NCBI RefSeq assembly: GCF_007096355.1
Contig: NZ_VKDF01000005.1
Location: forward strand, 269,778 to 333,777
Source: Paracoccus sp. M683
GTDB taxonomy: Bacteria; Pseudomonadota; Alphaproteobacteria; Rhodobacterales; Rhodobacteraceae
Direction: 5' to 3'
DNA: 64,000 nt
The notes beneath the pieces are model-generated. The model had not been told where the DNA came from and did not search any database. It saw only the letters and a program-made list of their open reading frames with translations. Positions 17,487 through 27,291 of this stretch are shown here, piece after piece (within the stretch, counting starts at the first letter, position 1; each line of letters opens with the position of its first letter). Made by a program: the position numbers and the translations under genes.

Positions 17487-18935
17487 TCAGCCCCAGTCAC
17501 GGCAGACATATTTGATCTCGGTAAAGGCCTCTAACCCTTGCCGCGCACCTTCGCGGCCCAGCCCCGACTGCTTCATCCCGCCAAAGGGGATCGGCGCGCC
17601 CGTGACCTTGGTGCGGTTCACTGCAACCATGCCGTATTGCAGCGCGCGGGTCAGCCGATAGATGCGGCGCGGATCAAGACTGTGGACATAGGCGATCAGC
17701 CCGTATTCGGACGCATTGGCCCGCGCGATCACCTCGTCCTCGCTGTCAAAAGCCGAGATCGCGGCGACCGGGCCAAAGGTTTCCTCGGCCATGATCGCGG
17801 CGGTGTCGGGCACATCGGCCAGCACCGTCGGGCGAAAGAACAGCGGACCCTGCGCGGCATCGACATCGCCGCCGGTCAGCAGCCGCGCGCCCTTGGCGAT
17901 GGCATCGTCGATATGGGCCTGCTGCTTGGCGATCTGGCGGGCATGGATCAGCGGGCCGATATCGGGGTCGGACATGCCGGGGCCAAGGGTCAGCTTGTCC
18001 ACCGCCGCTGCGAAGCGGGCGCAGAAATCATCATAGATGGGCCGGTGAATGTAAAAGCGGTTCGCGCCCAGACAATCCTGCCCCGAAGTGGCGAATTTTG
18101 CCTTTACCGCCTCGGTTACGGCCCGGTCCAGATCAGCGCCCTGAAAGACGATGAAGGGCGCATGGCCGCCCAGTTCCATCACCAGCCGCTTCACCGTATC
18201 GGCCGATTGGCGGTAAAGCAGCCGCCCCACCTGGGTCGAGCCGGTAAAGGACAGGGCGCGGACGCGGGCATCCGCGCACCATGCCCCGGCGATGGTTGCC
18301 GCGTCACCGATGACGGTGTTGACCACACCCGCCGGAAAGCCCGCCCTTCGCGCCAGCTCGGCCAGAGCCAGCGCCGACAGGGGGGTCTCGGCCGAGGGGT
18401 GGATGACCACGGCGCAGCCCGCCGCCAGCGCAGCGGCGGCCTTGCGGGTGATCATGGCGGATGGAAAGTTCCATGGCGTGATCAGCGCGGCCACGCCGAC
18501 GGGTTCGCGCCACAGCTCCATCTCGGCATGGGGCAGGTGGCTGGTGACGCTTTCGATGTTGGGGCGCAGCGCTTCCTCGGCGTAGAACCGGACGAAGCTG
18601 GCGGCATAGTCGATCTCGCCTTGCGCCTCGCTGATCGGCTTGCCCTGTTCGGCCACCATGATGCGGGCCAGATCGTCTTTCGCCGCAAGGATCAGCCCGT
18701 GCCAGCGATGCAGGATGGCCGCGCGATCCTGTGGCAGCATGGCCGACCAGCCGGGAAAGGCAGCCTGGGCCGCATCCACCGCCGCGCCGGCGCCGACGCC
18801 GTCGCTGATGGCCACCCGTGCCACCAGATCGCCGCTAGCGGGGTCGCGCACGGCCAGCCGGCCCTGGCCGGGGAAATCGCCGGCACCGGGCAGCAGGGCC
18901 GGGTCGTTCAGTCCCAGTGTCGGATCGTCCAGCAT
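17487..18935 (-). CDS. ssd: Aldehyde dehydrogenase of the ectoine cluster, succinate/aspartate-semialdehyde type (Ssd)
   Basis: A 482-residue NAD(P)-dependent aldehyde dehydrogenase, the typical GabD length. ITPWNFPSAMITRK (cofactor site), LSFTGSTQVGRLL, VMELGGHAPFIVF (general base Glu) and SGQDCLGANRF (catalytic Cys) are all intact. In ectoine catabolism it oxidises L-aspartate-beta-semialdehyde to aspartate. The start at 18935 follows a GGAG ribosome binding site; the frame is open further upstream but unsupported. It lies between asnC and atf. Confidence 0.9.
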   Translation of the reverse strand: MLDDPTLGLNDPALLPGAGDFPGQGRLAVRDPASGDLVARVAISDGVGAGAAVDAAQAAFPGWSAMLPQDRAAILHRWHGLILAAKDDLARIMVAEQGKPISEAQGEIDYAASFVRFYAEEALRPNIESVTSHLPHAEMELWREPVGVAALITPWNFPSAMITRKAAAALAAGCAVVIHPSAETPLSALALAELARRAGFPAGVVNTVIGDAATIAGAWCADARVRALSFTGSTQVGRLLYRQSADTVKRLVMELGGHAPFIVFQGADLDRAVTEAVKAKFATSGQDCLGANRFYIHRPIYDDFCARFAAAVDKLTLGPGMSDPDIGPLIHARQIAKQQAHIDDAIAKGARLLTGGDVDAAQGPLFFRPTVLADVPDTAAIMAEETFGPVAAISAFDSEDEVIARANASEYGLIAYVHSLDPRRIYRLTRALQYGMVAVNRTKVTGAPIPFGGMKQSGLGREGARQGLEAFTEIKYVCRDWG

Positions 18936-19063
18936 CGCGCATCTCCTGTGTCGGGCACAGGATGGGCGCGTCGGGTCAGGCAGTTTCACCGAAGATCGGC
19001 CCGCAGGCAGAGGATTTCACTTATTGCCGCATGCCGGGCCGAGAAAATACCGCCCGCCGCCGG

Positions 19064-19552
19064 TCAGTCGCCCTGACCGCCAAGCAGCGCGATGGCCGGT
19101 GGCAGGTCCTTGACCGGCTTGGTCACGATATAGCTGAAATAGCGGCGGACCCCGGCCCGGCTTTCCAGAAGCCCGTCCATCAGATCCTGAAAATCCGCCA
19201 CATCCCGCGCGACGACCTGCATCAGATAGTCATAGCCGCCGCCGATGGCCCAGCAGCCGGTGATCTGATCCATCCGCGCCACGACCCTCTCGAATATCTG
19301 GAAGCTCTCGGCCTTGTGGTTCTCCAACTCGACCGTCACGAATACCTGCACATGCGGGCCAAGCGCGGCCAGGTCGATCTGGGCACGATAGCCGCGGATC
19401 AGCCCGGCCTGTTCCAGCCGTTTCATCCGTTCCCAGCAGGGCGTGGGTGACAGGTTCACGCGGGCGGCCAGTTCCGTCTTGGCAATGCGCCCCTCGCGGG
19501 ACAGCAGCGCAAGGATGGCAATGTCACGTTCGTCAAGCCGTGTCTGGTTCAT
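19064..19552 (-). CDS. asnC: Lrp/AsnC family regulator of ectoine catabolism
   Basis: A 162-residue feast/famine regulator. An N-terminal winged helix-turn-helix (LDERDIAILALL..EGRIAKTELAARVNLSPTPCWERMKRLE) is followed by the RAM ligand-binding domain (VQVFVTVELENH, GCWAIGGGYDYLMQVVARD). In known ectoine clusters an AsnC-type protein activates the catabolic genes in response to pathway intermediates. The ATG at 19552 begins at MNQTRLDERD; earlier in-frame ATGs add a few residues. It is divergent from enuR with 72 bases between the starts. Confidence 0.9.
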   Translation of the reverse strand: MNQTRLDERDIAILALLSREGRIAKTELAARVNLSPTPCWERMKRLEQAGLIRGYRAQIDLAALGPHVQVFVTVELENHKAESFQIFERVVARMDQITGCWAIGGGYDYLMQVVARDVADFQDLMDGLLESRAGVRRYFSYIVTKPVKDLPPAIALLGGQGD

Positions 19553-19624
19553 CCTGCCTTGTTTCCGCGACATCCCTGGTTTGTCAATCTGGACAAGCGC
19601 CGCGCAGATGGGGAAGCTGACGCC

Positions 19625-21019
19625 ATGTCGCACTGGCCCCTGACGAAAGACAGCATCACCCGGCCTGCCTATCGCAGCCTTGCCCAGGGCATTGCCGCCG
19701 CCATCGACGCCGGAAACCTGCGCCCCGGCGATCAGCTGCCACCGCATCGTGACCTGGCATGGCAATTGGGCCTTTCGGTGCAGACGGTCAGCCGCGCCTA
19801 TGAAGAACTGATCCGCGCCGACCTGATCTCGGGTCAGGTCGGACGCGGCAGTTTCGTCAAGGCGGGCGCCCGCGAGATGGTCGAGGTGCCCTGGTATCGC
19901 GCCCCCGCAGGCCGCCAGCCCATCGACCTGTCGATGATGACGCCGGTGCGCCTGCCACTGATCGCCGAGGCCTGGCGCGATAGTCTGCACCGTCTGGCCG
20001 ACCGGCTGCCGGAACCGGCGATGATGTCCTTTCGCCCGCGTCAGACCATGGCCCGCTATGGCGGCATGGCGGCCGGCTGGCTGGCGCGCTGCGGTCTTGT
20101 GGTGCCGGCGCAGCGTATCCTTGTGACCAATGGCACCACGCCGGCCATGTATGTGGCGCTGATGACGGCGATCCGGCCGGGCGATGTCATCGCCACCGAA
20201 AGCTCTACCTGCCATACGCTGAAGCCGGCCGCGCAATATCTGCAAGCCCAGTTGCGCGGTATTCCCGGCGATGAACGCGGCATGCTGCCCGAAGCGCTGG
20301 AGACAGCGGCGCGGGCCTCGAACGGGCGGATGACGGCGGTATTCCTGCTGCCCTCGGGGGCGGGGCCTTTCGCCCGGATCATGGATCGCGACCGGCGCGA
20401 GGCCCTGGCCATCGCCGCCAGCCGCGTCGGGCTGACCATCCTTGAAAACGACGCCACGGGTCCGGTCGCCCCGCGTCGCCCGCCGCCCGTATCCAGCTTT
20501 GCGCCGGAACGCAGCTTCTATTTCACCGGCCTGTCGAAAAGCCTGTCACCGGGAATGAGGCTGGGTTTTCTGGCCATCCCCGAGGCACTGGTCCAGCAGG
20601 CGCTGAACCGGCATCTGTCGATCGGCTGGATGGCCACGCCCCTGATCGCCCAGATCGCCGCCGACTGGATCGACACCGGCACCGCCGACCGCCTGCTGGA
20701 CGCGCAGCGGACCGAGCTTGCCGCCCGCAACCGCCTGGCCCAAAGGCTGCTGGGGGGCCGGGGGCAGGGCTTTCCCCATGGGCTGCATCGCTGGCTGCCC
20801 TTGCCCCAGGGCACCGATGAGCGCGCCCTGCTGGCCGAGGCGCTGCGCCATGATGTCGCCCTGGCGCCCGGCGCCGGCTTTGCCATTCTTGATTCCGCGC
20901 CGGCGCTGCGCGTCAGTCTGGGCGGGGCGACCATGCCGGATCTGGAACAGGGGCTGATCACCTTGTCCCGGCTGCTGCCGGCTGACCATGCGCTATCGGT
21001 GCAGGATTCGAACCGATAG
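19625..21019 (+). CDS. enuR: MocR/GabR-type repressor EnuR of ectoine utilisation
   Basis: A 464-residue MocR-subgroup GntR regulator. The N-terminal winged HTH (YRSLAQGIAAAIDAGNLRPGDQLPPHRDLAWQLGLSVQTVSRAYEEL) is joined to an aminotransferase-like domain with the PLP-binding Lys305 in TGLSKSLSPGMRLGF. EnuR of Ruegeria pomeroyi represses the ectoine genes and is relieved by catabolic intermediates that react with its PLP. Position directly upstream of uehABC and divergent from asnC fits that role. Other MocR types (PdxR, TauR) are unlikely in this context. Confidence 0.92.
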   Translation: MSHWPLTKDSITRPAYRSLAQGIAAAIDAGNLRPGDQLPPHRDLAWQLGLSVQTVSRAYEELIRADLISGQVGRGSFVKAGAREMVEVPWYRAPAGRQPIDLSMMTPVRLPLIAEAWRDSLHRLADRLPEPAMMSFRPRQTMARYGGMAAGWLARCGLVVPAQRILVTNGTTPAMYVALMTAIRPGDVIATESSTCHTLKPAAQYLQAQLRGIPGDERGMLPEALETAARASNGRMTAVFLLPSGAGPFARIMDRDRREALAIAASRVGLTILENDATGPVAPRRPPPVSSFAPERSFYFTGLSKSLSPGMRLGFLAIPEALVQQALNRHLSIGWMATPLIAQIAADWIDTGTADRLLDAQRTELAARNRLAQRLLGGRGQGFPHGLHRWLPLPQGTDERALLAEALRHDVALAPGAGFAILDSAPALRVSLGGATMPDLEQGLITLSRLLPADHALSVQDSNR

Positions 21020-21023
21020 GTTC

Positions 21024-21055
21024 AAAATTGTCATGATTTAATATAAAAATTGACT
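21024..21055. promoter_or_regulatory. AT-rich island with direct repeats, candidate EnuR operator and uehA promoter
   Basis: Two AAAATTG direct repeats at 21024-21030 and 21046-21052 lie exactly 22 bases apart (two helical turns) within a very AT-rich stretch. TTCAA and TTGAA flank the pair, and TTGACT at 21050 could be a -35 element. The position between enuR and uehA suits a MocR operator. Operator identity is inference. Confidence 0.45.
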
Positions 21056-21182
21056 TGAATTGCTGCCCTGCGGAACACTTGGCGTCAGCGGGTTCTGGCA
21101 CGGAACGACTCGGACCCCTTGGAAAATCAATGGTGCCGACGGGTTTTCTGCTGCCCCGGCCGGTGCCTTGACAGGAGGTAAC

Positions 21183-22193
21183 ATGACCAAGACAACCATC
21201 ACTGCCGTCAGTCTTGCCGCGCTGATTCTGGGCGCGGGCGGGGCTGCTGCCGATACCTGGCGCTATGCCTTCGAAGAGGCGCTGGAGGAAGTGCAGGGCA
21301 GGTTCGCCCAGAAATTCAAGGAAGAGGTCGAGGCCAATTCCGACCATGAGGTGCAGCTTTTTCCCTTCGGCACCCTGGGAGAAAGCGCCGATATCATGGA
21401 ACAGGCGCAATCGGGCATCTTGCAATTCGTCGACCAGTCACCGGGATTTACGGGCGCGCTGATCCCCGAGGCGCAGGTTTTCTTCGTGCCCTATCTGCTG
21501 CCGGCCGATCAGGATCAACTGGTCAGTTTTTTCCGCAACTCCAAGGCGATACATGAACTGTTCCCGCCGCTTTATGCCGATCAGGGGCTGGAATTGCTGA
21601 CCATGTTCCCCGAAGGCGAGGTAATGATGACCACGACCGGCCCGGTCACCAGCCCTGCCGATCTGAACGAGGTCAAGTTCCGGGTGATGACCAATCCGCT
21701 GCTGGTCGAAAGCTATCACGCCTTTGGCGCGACGCCGACGCCCTTGCCCTGGGGCGAGGTCTATGGCGCCTTGCAGACGGGCATCATTCAGGGCCAGGAA
21801 AACCCGGCCTTTTTCATCGAATCGACCAAGATGTACGAGGTGACCGACCATATCACGCGGGCCGGGCACAACAACTTCACCACGGCGGTCATGGCCAACA
21901 AGGATTTCTTCGATGGTCTGCCGGACGAGGACAAGGCCGTTGTCCAGAACGCGATCACGGCGGCCTTTGACTATATCATCGACTATCAGACCGGCCTGAC
22001 CGAGGACTCGCTGGAAAAGATCCAGGCGGCCAAGCCCGAGATGACGATCACCACCCTGACCGAGGAACAGCGCGCCCCCTTCATCGCCACGGCCGAGGCC
22101 GTCGAGGCCAAATTCCTGGAAATCGGTGGCGGTCAGGCGCAGGCGATTCTGGACCAGATGAAGGCCGATCTTCAGGTCGCGGCCGGCAACTAG
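21183..22193 (+). CDS. uehA: TRAP transporter substrate-binding protein for ectoine/hydroxyectoine (UehA)
   Basis: A 336-residue DctP-family periplasmic binding protein. The Sec signal peptide spans about residues 1-23 ([13 protein letters not shown]). The mature chain begins [20 protein letters not shown] and contains [22 protein letters not shown], the TRAP-SBP signature. In ectoine clusters this is UehA/TeaA, which captures ectoine and hydroxyectoine. The ATG at 21183 follows an ideal AGGAGGT site. A hairpin after the gene probably keeps its mRNA more abundant than that of the membrane subunits. Confidence 0.92.
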   Translation: MTKTTITAVSLAALILGAGGAAADTWRYAFEEALEEVQGRFAQKFKEEVEANSDHEVQLFPFGTLGESADIMEQAQSGILQFVDQSPGFTGALIPEAQVFFVPYLLPADQDQLVSFFRNSKAIHELFPPLYADQGLELLTMFPEGEVMMTTTGPVTSPADLNEVKFRVMTNPLLVESYHAFGATPTPLPWGEVYGALQTGIIQGQENPAFFIESTKMYEVTDHITRAGHNNFTTAVMANKDFFDGLPDEDKAVVQNAITAAFDYIIDYQTGLTEDSLEKIQAAKPEMTITTLTEEQRAPFIATAEAVEAKFLEIGGGQAQAILDQMKADLQVAAGN

Positions 22194-22205
22194 CCGCCGG
22201 CATCG

Positions 22206-22228
22206 GGGGCGGCTGGTCCGCCCCTTTT
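22206..22228 (+). terminator. Intercistronic hairpin between uehA and uehB
   Basis: GGGGCGG / CCGCCCC with a CTGGT loop is followed by TTTT. A leaky terminator or 3' stabiliser after a binding-protein gene would explain higher SBP expression; this role is inferred. Confidence 0.6.
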
Positions 22229-22261
22229 CGCAATCCTGGAACCGCCCAAGGAACTGCTGCC

Positions 22262-22912
22262 ATGACCTCTGAGGACCATCGCGCACCGCCTGTCCGGCCC
22301 GATCAGGCCCCCCCGGCACGGATCGCGCCCACCGATGACGACATCGACGATTCCCGCTATGTTTCTGGGCTGCCGGGCATTCTGGGGGTGGTCGATATGG
22401 CCATCGCCCGGATCGAGGCCGTTCTGCTGGCCACGGGCGTGTTGCTGATGGCGGCCAATACCATCGCCAATGTGGTCGGGCGTTATCTGCTGGGCGAAAG
22501 CATATTCTTTTCCGAGGAACTGAATCAGGCGCTGATCATCCTGATCACCTTTGCCGGCATTTCCTATGCCGCGCGCCATGGCCGCCATATCCGCATGTCG
22601 GCCTTCTTCGACGCCGCGCCCTTTCGGATGCGCAAGCTGCTGATGGTGGTGATCGCGGCGGTCACGGCGCTGATGATGTTCCTGCTGTGCTGGTATTCGA
22701 TCCAGTATCTGCTGGCGCAGATCTCGCGCGGGCGGCTGCTGCCGGCGCTTCAGATCCCGCAATGGTGGATCATCGTCTGGGTGCCTCTGGGCTTCTTCCT
22801 GACCGGGCTGCAATACGGGCTGACCGCGATCAAGAATGTCATCGACCCCGAGGTCTGGCTGTCGACCAGCGTGCTGGAAGGCTATGACGACAGGCATGAG
22901 GAAGAGGTCTAG
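22262..22912 (+). CDS. uehB: TRAP transporter small permease (UehB, DctQ family)
   Basis: A 216-residue four-helix membrane protein with a polar N-terminal extension of about 40 residues. [52 protein letters not shown] and two C-terminal hydrophobic helices are typical of DctQ subunits. It connects the binding protein to the large permease UehC in Na+-coupled ectoine uptake. It is followed closely by uehC. Confidence 0.9.
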   Translation: MTSEDHRAPPVRPDQAPPARIAPTDDDIDDSRYVSGLPGILGVVDMAIARIEAVLLATGVLLMAANTIANVVGRYLLGESIFFSEELNQALIILITFAGISYAARHGRHIRMSAFFDAAPFRMRKLLMVVIAAVTALMMFLLCWYSIQYLLAQISRGRLLPALQIPQWWIIVWVPLGFFLTGLQYGLTAIKNVIDPEVWLSTSVLEGYDDRHEEEV

Positions 22913-22915
22913 CCG

Positions 22916-24202
22916 ATGGCCGTCACCATCTTCGCCGTCATGATCGTGCTGCTGCTGCTGGGCTTTCCGATGATGATCCCGCTGCTGGCCGGGGCGCTGA
23001 TCGGCTTTGTCGGGCTGTTCGGCGGGCTGTCACAGCTGGATACGATGGTCCAGCAGGTGCTGGCCGGCATCCGCCCCGCCAGCCTGATCGCGGTGCCGAT
23101 GTTCATCTTTGCCGCCGATGTGATGACGCGGGGGCAATCGGCCAACCGGCTGATCGACCTGGTCATGGCCTTTGTCGGGCATCTGAAGGGCGGGCTTGCG
23201 GTTTCGACCGCGACAGCCTGCACCCTGTTCGGGGCGGTTTCCGGCTCGACCCAGGCGACGGTGGTGGCGGTGGGCGGGCCGCTGAGGCCGCGCATGCTGA
23301 AGGCGGGCTATAACGACAGTTTCGTTCTGGCGCTGATCATCAACGCATCCGACATCGCCTTTCTGATCCCGCCCTCGATCGGCATGATCATCTATGGCGT
23401 CGTCTCGGGCACGTCGATTTCGGAACTGTTCATCGCAGGCATCGGGCCGGGGCTGCTGATCCTGCTGCTGTTCTCGATCTACAGCTATATCTATGCCGTC
23501 AGAAACCACGTCCCGACCGAGCCGCGCACAAGCTGGGCCGAACGCGCAACCGCGATGCGCCGGGCGCTGTGGCCGCTGGGCTTTCCGGTGATCATCGTCG
23601 GCGGCATCTATGGCGGGGTCTTCTCGCCGACCGAGGCCGCGGCGGCCTGCGTGCTTTACGCGCTGATCCTTGAAATGGTCATCTTCCGCGAGATGAACCT
23701 GAAGCAGCTTTATGCCACGGCGAAATCGACCGGGCTGATCACCGCCGTCGTCTTTATCCTTGTCGGCGCGGGGGCGGCCTTTTCCTATGTCATCAGCTTC
23801 GCGCAGATCCCGCAGGCCATTCTTGGCGGGATCGGCATCGACGAGATGGGGCCTTATGGCGTCTTGTTCACCATTTCGGTGGCCTTCTTCATCGGCTGCA
23901 TGTTCGTGGATCCGATCGTGGTGATCCTGATCCTGGTGCCGATCTTTGCGCCGGTGGTGAAATCCGTGGGGCTTGATCCGGTGCTGGTGGGCACGATCAT
24001 CACCCTGCAAGTGGCCATCGGCAGCGCCACGCCGCCATTCGGCTGCGATATCTTCACCGCAATCGCCATTTTCAAACGCCCCTATGCCGAGGTGGTGCGC
24101 GGGACGCCGCCTTTCATCCTGATGCTGCTGGGCATGTCGGTGGCGCTGATCTTTTTCCCGCAGATCGCACTGTTCCTGCGCGATCTGGCCTTTGCGAAAT
24201 AG
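22916..24202 (+). CDS. uehC: TRAP transporter large permease (UehC, DctM family)
   Basis: A 428-residue DctM protein with about 12 hydrophobic segments. GFPMMIPLLAGALIGF, GLFGGLSQLDTMVQQVLAGI, ASDIAFLIPPSIGMIIYGVVS and SPTEAAAACVLYALILE are family hallmarks. It forms the ion-coupled translocation channel for ectoines. Its start is 3 bases after the uehB stop. Confidence 0.93.
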   Translation: MAVTIFAVMIVLLLLGFPMMIPLLAGALIGFVGLFGGLSQLDTMVQQVLAGIRPASLIAVPMFIFAADVMTRGQSANRLIDLVMAFVGHLKGGLAVSTATACTLFGAVSGSTQATVVAVGGPLRPRMLKAGYNDSFVLALIINASDIAFLIPPSIGMIIYGVVSGTSISELFIAGIGPGLLILLLFSIYSYIYAVRNHVPTEPRTSWAERATAMRRALWPLGFPVIIVGGIYGGVFSPTEAAAACVLYALILEMVIFREMNLKQLYATAKSTGLITAVVFILVGAGAAFSYVISFAQIPQAILGGIGIDEMGPYGVLFTISVAFFIGCMFVDPIVVILILVPIFAPVVKSVGLDPVLVGTIITLQVAIGSATPPFGCDIFTAIAIFKRPYAEVVRGTPPFILMLLGMSVALIFFPQIALFLRDLAFAK

Positions 24203-24211
24203 GGGCGGGCG

Positions 24212-24655
24212 ATGTTTGACAGGATACTTGTCGCCTATGATGGTTCGGTCGGGGCCGATCGCGCGCTGGAAAAGGCCACGCAACTGGCCCGGCTGACAGA
24301 TGCGGCGCTGATGGTGCTGACCGTCTATCGCCACCACTCGATGCTGGAGGCCTCGATTTCCATGGTGCGCGGCAATCTGGACCCCGGTGGCAATCTGGAT
24401 CAGGCCATGCGCGACACCGCCCGCGACGCCGCCGATCACGCGAAAAACCGCGCCCAGAAAGGCGGCGTGACCAGGGTTCGCGCCTATATCAAGGCCGGCC
24501 CGCCGGCGCGCATGATCGTCGCCTTTGCCGCCGAAAAGGGTGCCGATCTGATCGTTGTCGGCTCTCGCGGGCTCGGCAGCACCGAGGGCTATCTGCTGGG
24601 TTCCGTCAGCCACAAGGTCACCGGGCTGGCCGATTGCCCGGTGATGGTGGTCTGA
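24212..24655 (+). CDS. usp: Universal stress protein linked to the ectoine TRAP transporter
   Basis: A 147-residue UspA-fold protein. ILVAYDGSVGADRALEKA is the N-terminal ATP-binding part, and GSRGLGSTEGYLLGSVSHKVT is the G-2x-G-9x-G(S/T) nucleotide motif, so it should bind ATP. A Usp protein (TeaD) encoded beside the ectoine TRAP genes of Halomonas dampens uptake; a similar role is likely here. It starts 9 bases after uehC. Confidence 0.9.
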   Translation: MFDRILVAYDGSVGADRALEKATQLARLTDAALMVLTVYRHHSMLEASISMVRGNLDPGGNLDQAMRDTARDAADHAKNRAQKGGVTRVRAYIKAGPPARMIVAFAAEKGADLIVVGSRGLGSTEGYLLGSVSHKVTGLADCPVMVV

Positions 24656-24656
24656 G

Positions 24657-25379
24657 TTGGCTGGGTCCGCGATACAGCCCGACATGGTGACCCGCTTTGG
24701 CCTGATCGCGCTGGCCACCGATCTGACGGTCGAGGGCGACGGCGCGCGGCTGCTGCCGCAGGGCTGCGCGCTGCACACCACCCGGATCGCCTTTGACAAC
24801 CCGACGACGCCCGAAAACCTGCGCGCCACCGGCCCGCGCCTGCGCGATGCGGCGGCGCTGCTGGTGCCCGATGTGCCGCTGGCCGGAATCGGCTTTGCCT
24901 GCACATCGGCCGGGGCGGTGCTGGGCGATGACCTGCCGGGGCTGATCGGCGACAATCGTGCGCCTGTCATCACGCCGGGCAGCGGTGCGGTCAGGGCGCT
25001 GCGGACCATGGGGGTGACCCGGATCGCGCTGATGACGCCCTATCTGCCCGAAACGACGCTGCCTGTGGCCGGCTATCTGGGCGCCATGGGGATCGAGGTC
25101 GTCGCCAGTCACTCGATGGGTTTCGCCGACGATCGCGATATGGCGCGGCTTGGCGATCAGGCGATGATCGAGGCGGCTCTTGCCGCCGACAACGCCGAGG
25201 CGCAGGCGGTGTTCATGTCCTGCACCGCCTTGCCCGCATTGCGTGTCATTCCGCGGCTAGAGGCGATGCTGGCCAAGCCGGTCATCTCGGCCAATCTGGC
25301 GCTGTTCTGGGCGATGCTGGATCAGGCGGGCATTCCCGCCGCCGGGCCTTATGCGCTGATGCGGTGGCGCACATGGTAG
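24657..25379 (+). CDS. eutA: EutA, hydroxyectoine catabolism (Asp/Glu racemase superfamily)
   Basis: A 240-residue protein of the maleate isomerase/arylmalonate decarboxylase/Asp-Glu racemase superfamily. It carries two probable catalytic Cys residues (GFACTSAGAVLGDD and VFMSCTALPALRV). EutA acts with EutB and EutC to convert 5-hydroxyectoine to ectoine, probably by epimerising the hydroxyl-bearing centre. The start is uncertain: the TTG at 24657 sits next to the usp stop, and an ATG at 24684 would shorten the protein by 9 residues. The end overlaps eutB. Confidence 0.87.
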   Translation: MAGSAIQPDMVTRFGLIALATDLTVEGDGARLLPQGCALHTTRIAFDNPTTPENLRATGPRLRDAAALLVPDVPLAGIGFACTSAGAVLGDDLPGLIGDNRAPVITPGSGAVRALRTMGVTRIALMTPYLPETTLPVAGYLGAMGIEVVASHSMGFADDRDMARLGDQAMIEAALAADNAEAQAVFMSCTALPALRVIPRLEAMLAKPVISANLALFWAMLDQAGIPAAGPYALMRWRTW

Positions 25380-26326
25380 GGTTGGATGACATCCGCGCCG
25401 CACAGGACCGGATCGGCGGGCTGGTGCGGCGGACCCCGGTGAAACCCTCGGCCAGCCTGTCGGACTTGCTGGATGTGCCGGTCTGGCTGAAATGCGAACA
25501 TCGGCAGCTGACCGGTGCGTTCAAGCTGCGCGGGGCCTCGAATGCGGTGGCACGCCTGGGCAAAGTGGCGGGTGTCACCACCGCCTCGACCGGCAATCAC
25601 GGTCGGGCGCTGGCCCATGCGGCGCGTCACCGGGGGCTGCCGGCGGTCATCTGCGTCTCGTCGCTTGTGCCGCGAAACAAACTGGATGCCATTGCCGAAC
25701 TGGGGGCCGAGGCGCGCGTCATCGGCGCCAGCCAGGATCAGGCCTTCGACGAGGCGCGGCGATTGCAACGGGACGAAGGCTTCGCGCTGATCCCGCCTTT
25801 CGACCATGCCGATGTGATCGCCGGGCAGGGGACGTTGGGGTTGGAAATCCTGGACCAGATCCCCGATGCCGGTGCGATTGCGGTGCCTCTGTCCGGTGGC
25901 GGGTTGCTGGCTGGCGTGGCGGCTGCGGCCAAGGCGCTGCGCCCTGATATCCGCATCATCGGCATCAGCATGGAACGCGGCGCGGCCATGGCCGCCAGCC
26001 TTGCCGCCGGTCACCCGGTTGAGGTTGCCGAGGTCGAAACGCTGGCCGACAGTCTGGGCGGCGGCATCGGGCTGACGAACCGGCTGAGCTTTCCGATGGT
26101 GCGCGACTTGATGGACGATCTGATCCTGCTGACCGAGGGTGAAATCGCCGCCGGCATCCGCCATCTGGCGCAAGCCGATGGCGAGATGGTCGAGGGCGCG
26201 GGGGCGGTCGGCGCGGGCGCGGCGCTTGCGGGCAGGCTGCGCGCAGGCGGGCCGCTGGTGCTGATCTTGTCGGGTGGCAATATTGACCCCGCCGCCCATG
26301 CTGCCATTCTGGAGGGCGGGGCATGA
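25373..26326 (+). CDS. eutB: EutB, threonine dehydratase-like enzyme of hydroxyectoine catabolism
   Basis: A 317-residue fold-type II PLP enzyme. The PLP-Lys motif TGAFKLRGASNA has K51, STGNHGRALAHAA contacts the phosphate, and PLSGGGLLAGVA binds it. EutB is proposed to dehydrate the hydroxylated ectoine-derived intermediate. The ATG at 25373 overlaps the last bases of eutA, and its stop overlaps eutC as ATGA, so translation is coupled through the operon. Confidence 0.9.
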   Translation: MVGLDDIRAAQDRIGGLVRRTPVKPSASLSDLLDVPVWLKCEHRQLTGAFKLRGASNAVARLGKVAGVTTASTGNHGRALAHAARHRGLPAVICVSSLVPRNKLDAIAELGAEARVIGASQDQAFDEARRLQRDEGFALIPPFDHADVIAGQGTLGLEILDQIPDAGAIAVPLSGGGLLAGVAAAAKALRPDIRIIGISMERGAAMAASLAAGHPVEVAEVETLADSLGGGIGLTNRLSFPMVRDLMDDLILLTEGEIAAGIRHLAQADGEMVEGAGAVGAGAALAGRLRAGGPLVLILSGGNIDPAAHAAILEGGA

Positions 26327-27282
26327 GCGACATCACCCTGCTGACCGAGGATCAGCTGCGCCAGCGCCTCGATCTGGACGCCAGGCTGATCGACGTGATC
26401 GAGGCGGCTTTCGCCCGCCTGTCCGGCGGCGGTGTGGTGATGCCGCCGGTGCTGTCGATGCACCTGCCCAAGGTGAATGGCGAGGTCGATATCAAGACCG
26501 CCTATGTGCCGGGCCTGCCGGGCTTTGCGGTCAAGATCTCGCCCGGTTTCTTTGACAATCCGGGGCGCGGGCTGCCCTCGACCTCGGGGATGATGGTCGT
26601 CCTGTCGGCGGAAACGGGCCGGGTGCGGGCAGTTCTGCTGGACAATGGCTATCTGACCGATCTGCGCACGGCTGCTGCCGGCGGTGTGGCCGCGCGCTGG
26701 TTGGCGCGGGCAGATGCCTCGCGCGCCGCGATCCTTGGGGCGGGCTTGCAGGCCAGACTGCAACTGCGTGCGCTGCGGCTGGTCAGGCCGCTGGAAAGCG
26801 CGGTGATCTGGGCACGCGATCCGGCCAAGGCACAGGCCATGGCCGGCCAGATCAGCGCCGAGGGCCTGCCCACCCGCGCCGAGCCGGACCCGCGGGCGGC
26901 CGTCGTGGATGCGGATATCATCGTGACCACCACCCCCGCCACCGCCCCGATCCTGCATGCGGACTGGCTGCGCCCCGGCCAGCATGTCACCGCCATGGGC
27001 AGCGATCAGCCCGGCAAGAACGAGTTGGCCCCCGATTGTCTGGGCCGCGCCGATCTTTACGTCGCTGACCGGCTTGGCCAGACGCAGGTGATGGGCGAAT
27101 TGCGCGCGGCACTGGCGGCTGGCCTGTTCGCCCCGCCGCTGGCTTTCCCCGAACTGGGCGACATCGTCGCCGGCAGGCATCCCGGCCGGGTCTCGGCCCG
27201 GCAGATCACCATCGCCGACCTGACCGGCACCGGCATTCAGGACACAGCCATCGCCAGCCATGTGCTGTCGATCTTTGCATAA
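26323..27282 (+). CDS. eutC: EutC, ornithine cyclodeaminase/mu-crystallin-like reductase
   Basis: A 319-residue protein of the ornithine cyclodeaminase/mu-crystallin family. The N-terminal dimerisation part is followed by a Rossmann NAD(P) segment (AILGAGLQARLQLRALRL) and DIIVTTTPATAPIL. In the EutABC scheme it would reduce the imine/enamine product back to ectoine. It overlaps eutB by 4 bases and lies 9 bases before eutD. Confidence 0.9.
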   Translation: MSDITLLTEDQLRQRLDLDARLIDVIEAAFARLSGGGVVMPPVLSMHLPKVNGEVDIKTAYVPGLPGFAVKISPGFFDNPGRGLPSTSGMMVVLSAETGRVRAVLLDNGYLTDLRTAAAGGVAARWLARADASRAAILGAGLQARLQLRALRLVRPLESAVIWARDPAKAQAMAGQISAEGLPTRAEPDPRAAVVDADIIVTTTPATAPILHADWLRPGQHVTAMGSDQPGKNELAPDCLGRADLYVADRLGQTQVMGELRAALAAGLFAPPLAFPELGDIVAGRHPGRVSARQITIADLTGTGIQDTAIASHVLSIFA

Positions 27283-27291
27283 GGATCACCC

